A DNA stretch of 64,000 nucleotides from Phaffia rhodozyma (Eukaryota > Basidiomycota > Tremellomycetes > Cystofilobasidiales > Mrakiaceae), in NCBI GenBank assembly GCA_014706385.1, contig JACGZH010000006.1, positions 310,001 through 374,000 of the forward strand, read 5' to 3'. Below are positions 62,096 through 64,000 of the stretch, in pieces. Position 1 is the stretch's first letter, and every line of letters starts with the position of its first letter. Below the pieces are notes generated by a model, which was not told the DNA's origin, did no database searches, and saw only the letters and a list, made by a program, of their open reading frames with translations. The translations under genes and the position numbers were made by a program.

Positions 62096-62109
62096 TCCCG
62101 TTAACGGGA
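62096..62109. promoter_or_regulatory. Perfect palindrome TCCCGTTAACGGGA containing CCG-N4-CGG
   Basis: A 14-bp perfect palindrome about 390 bp from the ALDH start and 450 bp from the secreted-protein start. Its core is an everted CCG-N4-CGG pair, the layout used by some fungal Zn2Cys6 dimeric regulators; actual use is inference. Confidence 0.4.
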
Positions 62110-62324
62110 ACTGACTGACCCTTGGACCTTTACCCTCAAGGTCGGTCTTGTGTGGTCCAGGCCGGTTTTGGTTGGTGAGGGGAACACAACGTTCCTCGTT
62201 CAGCTCAGTTCCTCTCACCTCGACTGATATATTTGCAAACAACCCCGGTTGTTGTTATGTCTGTTTATGCTTGCTGACGTCTTTGCTTGTCAGAACATGT
62301 TCCTTGGGAAAGAAGGAAAAGTCC

Positions 62325-62330
62325 TATAAA
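62325..62330 (+). promoter_or_regulatory. TATA box of the secreted-protein gene
   Basis: TATAAA at 62325-62330 is followed by a pyrimidine-rich stretch and lies 225 bp before the start codon, a sensible core promoter for a highly expressed fungal gene. Confidence 0.5.
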
Positions 62331-62554
62331 GTCTTGCGTTCTTCGTCCTCTTTCCACTCTCTCATTCTTTCTTCATCAACAACCTTTCCTCGCCTTCGAC
62401 CTCGACCTCTCTCTTTTTTTTCTTCTACTTTCGTTCTTCACGTTCTCTAACTAAACTTCCCACACTCGCTTCAACTTTTTCTTCAGCCCAGCCAACAACA
62501 AGCTACCACCCGTCAACAACTTCGACAACAGCCATATTTGTGAGTAATATCAAC

Positions 62555-63764
62555 ATGCTTGCCTTCTCCGCCATCTCTCTCGGTCTCGCTCTTTTCGCTT
62601 CTGCCGTTCAGGCTGCCCCTGTCTCGGTGAGTTGTTCCTTCCGCTTTCCTCGTGTGCCCGTCTCGAACGTTCTGACTTGAACAACATCTCTCATTTCACA
62701 GGAGAACGCCGAAGGCATGGTTGCCAGGTACGACGCCCACTCTTCCTCGAGCTCCAAGTCAGGATCCGCCAGCATCCTTGGTGATGTCGTCAGTCTTACT
62801 GGCTCCGATCGATCTGCGGTACGTTCACTTTGCTGGCCAAATTCAAATGATAATATCTCGTCCTGACACACATTCCGATGTTTCCTCTTGGTAGTCCTCC
62901 TCCTACCACAACCGTGATCTTCTCGATCTCAACCTCGACGCTGAAGTGTCTGCCACTCTCCAGGCCCTTGGTCTTTTGAGTGCCAAAGCCAACGTCGATG
63001 TAAGCCTATTTAGCTCCTTTCCCAGACGCATTTATAGGCATTCATGAGTTGATCATGGCCGTATTTGTTTACTCTAGGTCTCTGCTACCGTCGCAGCTGA
63101 GCTTGCTGTCAGCGGTCTTTCCCGAAAGAAGGATCACTCGCTCCACTACACGTGCCCCACCAAGGGGTGGAAGGCCCCTCCTGCTTACGAGTTTGGTTAC
63201 TGGCACCCTACCACCGGCGTCTGGATCAACGACAAGACGGCCGTCGATGCCTACCTATCCGTTCAAGGATATGTCCACGTACGTCTCGACTTCTTCATCT
63301 TTCTGTTTATCGTTCTACAGCTGACCATTGCGATCGTTTTGTAGCTTGGTCTCGACGTCGTTGTCGATCTCTTTGTTGACATTGATGCTACTGTCGCCGC
63401 TGTCGCCTCTGGAGTCATTGCTTCTCGGCCTGCTGATCTCACCAAGAAGGGCAAGGTTAGTCGTGCCCTTTTTATCTGCTTCTTGAGCGCGAATGTTGAT
63501 TCTTTTCCTATTTTGTTGTTGGATATAGTGTGGATACTGGGTCCCGAAATCCACCACGGCCGTTGTTGATGTCGTCGCCTCTCTCGAGGCTGCCGTTTAC
63601 GTCGATGCTGATGTCAGCGTCGAGGCTCTCCTCAACACCTGTGGTTTCTTCCACCTGTCTGCTGACGCTCAGGTCAGTATTCCTATTAAGCAAATCTTTA
63701 ACTTGTATCTATAGCTAACATATGATGTGTTTCCATGCAGGCTGCCATCGCTGCTACTGCCTAA
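62555..63764 (+). CDS. Small secreted repeat protein of unknown function
   Basis: Seven exons splice, every intron in phase 0, to 257 residues. Residues 1-20 are a signal peptide (MLAFSAISLGLALFASAVQA, then APVS). Three related modules follow: a Val/Asp-alternating hydrophobic segment (ANVDVSATVAAE about 94-105; FVDIDATVAAVA about 175-186; YVDADVSVEALL about 226-237), each followed by a Cys-containing turn (YTCPTKGW; KCGYWVP; NTCGFFHLS). Between modules is an aromatic stretch GYWHPTTGVWINDK. There are three Cys, no GPI signal and no transmembrane segment after the leader. Codons end mostly in C, suggesting high expression, in line with the TATA box and C/T-rich leader. I do not recognise the family; cell-surface or adhesin-like roles are guesses only. 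Confidence 0.85.
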
Positions 63765-64000
63765 TTTTTGGCGAAGTCTCTGACCCATCCTTAGCCTCTG
63801 GTTGTTTGAGCTGAGACTGACTTTCTATCTTCAGCTCGTCCTTTGAGCTTACCCCTATCTTGCCATTCCATATACCCACCGATGAATATATGCTTTCTTG
63901 TCTTGACTCTTGAAAGGAGAATCTCGTGGTTGGGCGCACTTGGCAGTGTTCTGAGTAAATGCTGACAGCTTCAACGACCTAAATCTGTCAAACGTATCCT
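63765..64000. other. 3' flank of the secreted-protein gene to the window edge
   Basis: 236 bases, presumably 3' UTR and downstream sequence; no other feature seen. Confidence 0.35.

Larger units (their letters stand above)
61710..62554. promoter_or_regulatory. Divergent promoter region ALDH/secreted protein
   Basis: This 845-base region contains a TCTG microsatellite near 61890-61907, paired ACTGACCACTAAC repeats, a 14-bp palindrome with CCG-N4-CGG, a TATA box at 62325-62330, and a long C/T-rich leader (about 62335-62520) before the secreted-protein start. The combination suggests a strong promoter for the plus-strand gene. Confidence 0.55.

Overview
This is a nuclear window from an intron-dense fungus, most likely a basidiomycete yeast of the Tremellomycetes. 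A Phaffia/Xanthophyllomyces-like relative would fit, but that is an impression from gene content and intron density, not a test. The evidence: nearly every gene is split by many short GT-AG introns (about 50-180 nt); families include fungal Cch1, a fungal STK11IP-like LRR protein, peroxisomal D-amino-acid oxidase and a GH16 glucanase; there are no operons. I found no transposon, CRISPR array, rRNA or convincing tRNA. Most genes below were assembled by joining exons across reading frames, so outer ends are usually firmer than every internal junction.

Layout, left to right: 3' end of an unidentified Ser/Pro-rich protein (+); glutamate 5-kinase (-); BCP1/BCCIP-type chaperone (+); 3-hydroxyacyl-CoA dehydrogenase (+); secreted GH16 glucanase (-); Mtr-type amino-acid transporter (-); NRDE2 (+); STK11IP-like LRR protein (-); Gly/Thr/His-rich hydrophilin-like protein (-); Leu5/SLC25A42-type mitochondrial carrier (+); CHK1 checkpoint kinase (+); XRN1 exonuclease (-); RVB1 AAA+ ATPase (+); D-amino-acid oxidase (-); the very large CCH1 calcium channel (+); AP-3 mu subunit (-); splicing factor PRP17 (+); aldehyde dehydrogenase (-); and a small repeat-built secreted protein (+). 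From XRN1 rightwards the strands strictly alternate, giving short shared promoters (about 209 bp APM3/PRP17, 303 bp XRN1/RVB1, 345 bp PRO1/BCP1) and close convergent ends (about 250-370 bp).

Functionally this is an ordinary housekeeping neighbourhood: RNA metabolism (NRDE2, XRN1, PRP17), checkpoint and chromatin (CHK1, RVB1), amino-acid handling (PRO1, AAAP transporter, DAO), lipid/CoA metabolism (HADH, CoA carrier), calcium entry (CCH1) and secretion or cell wall (GH16, the last gene). The observations most worth a second look are: a terminal DAO intron whose retention gives an immediate stop while splicing adds an SKL peroxisomal signal; three MluI boxes in the CHK1 promoter; an Asn in the domain-I selectivity filter and an arginine-free domain-IV S4 in CCH1; and the all-phase-0, three-module secreted protein at the right end.
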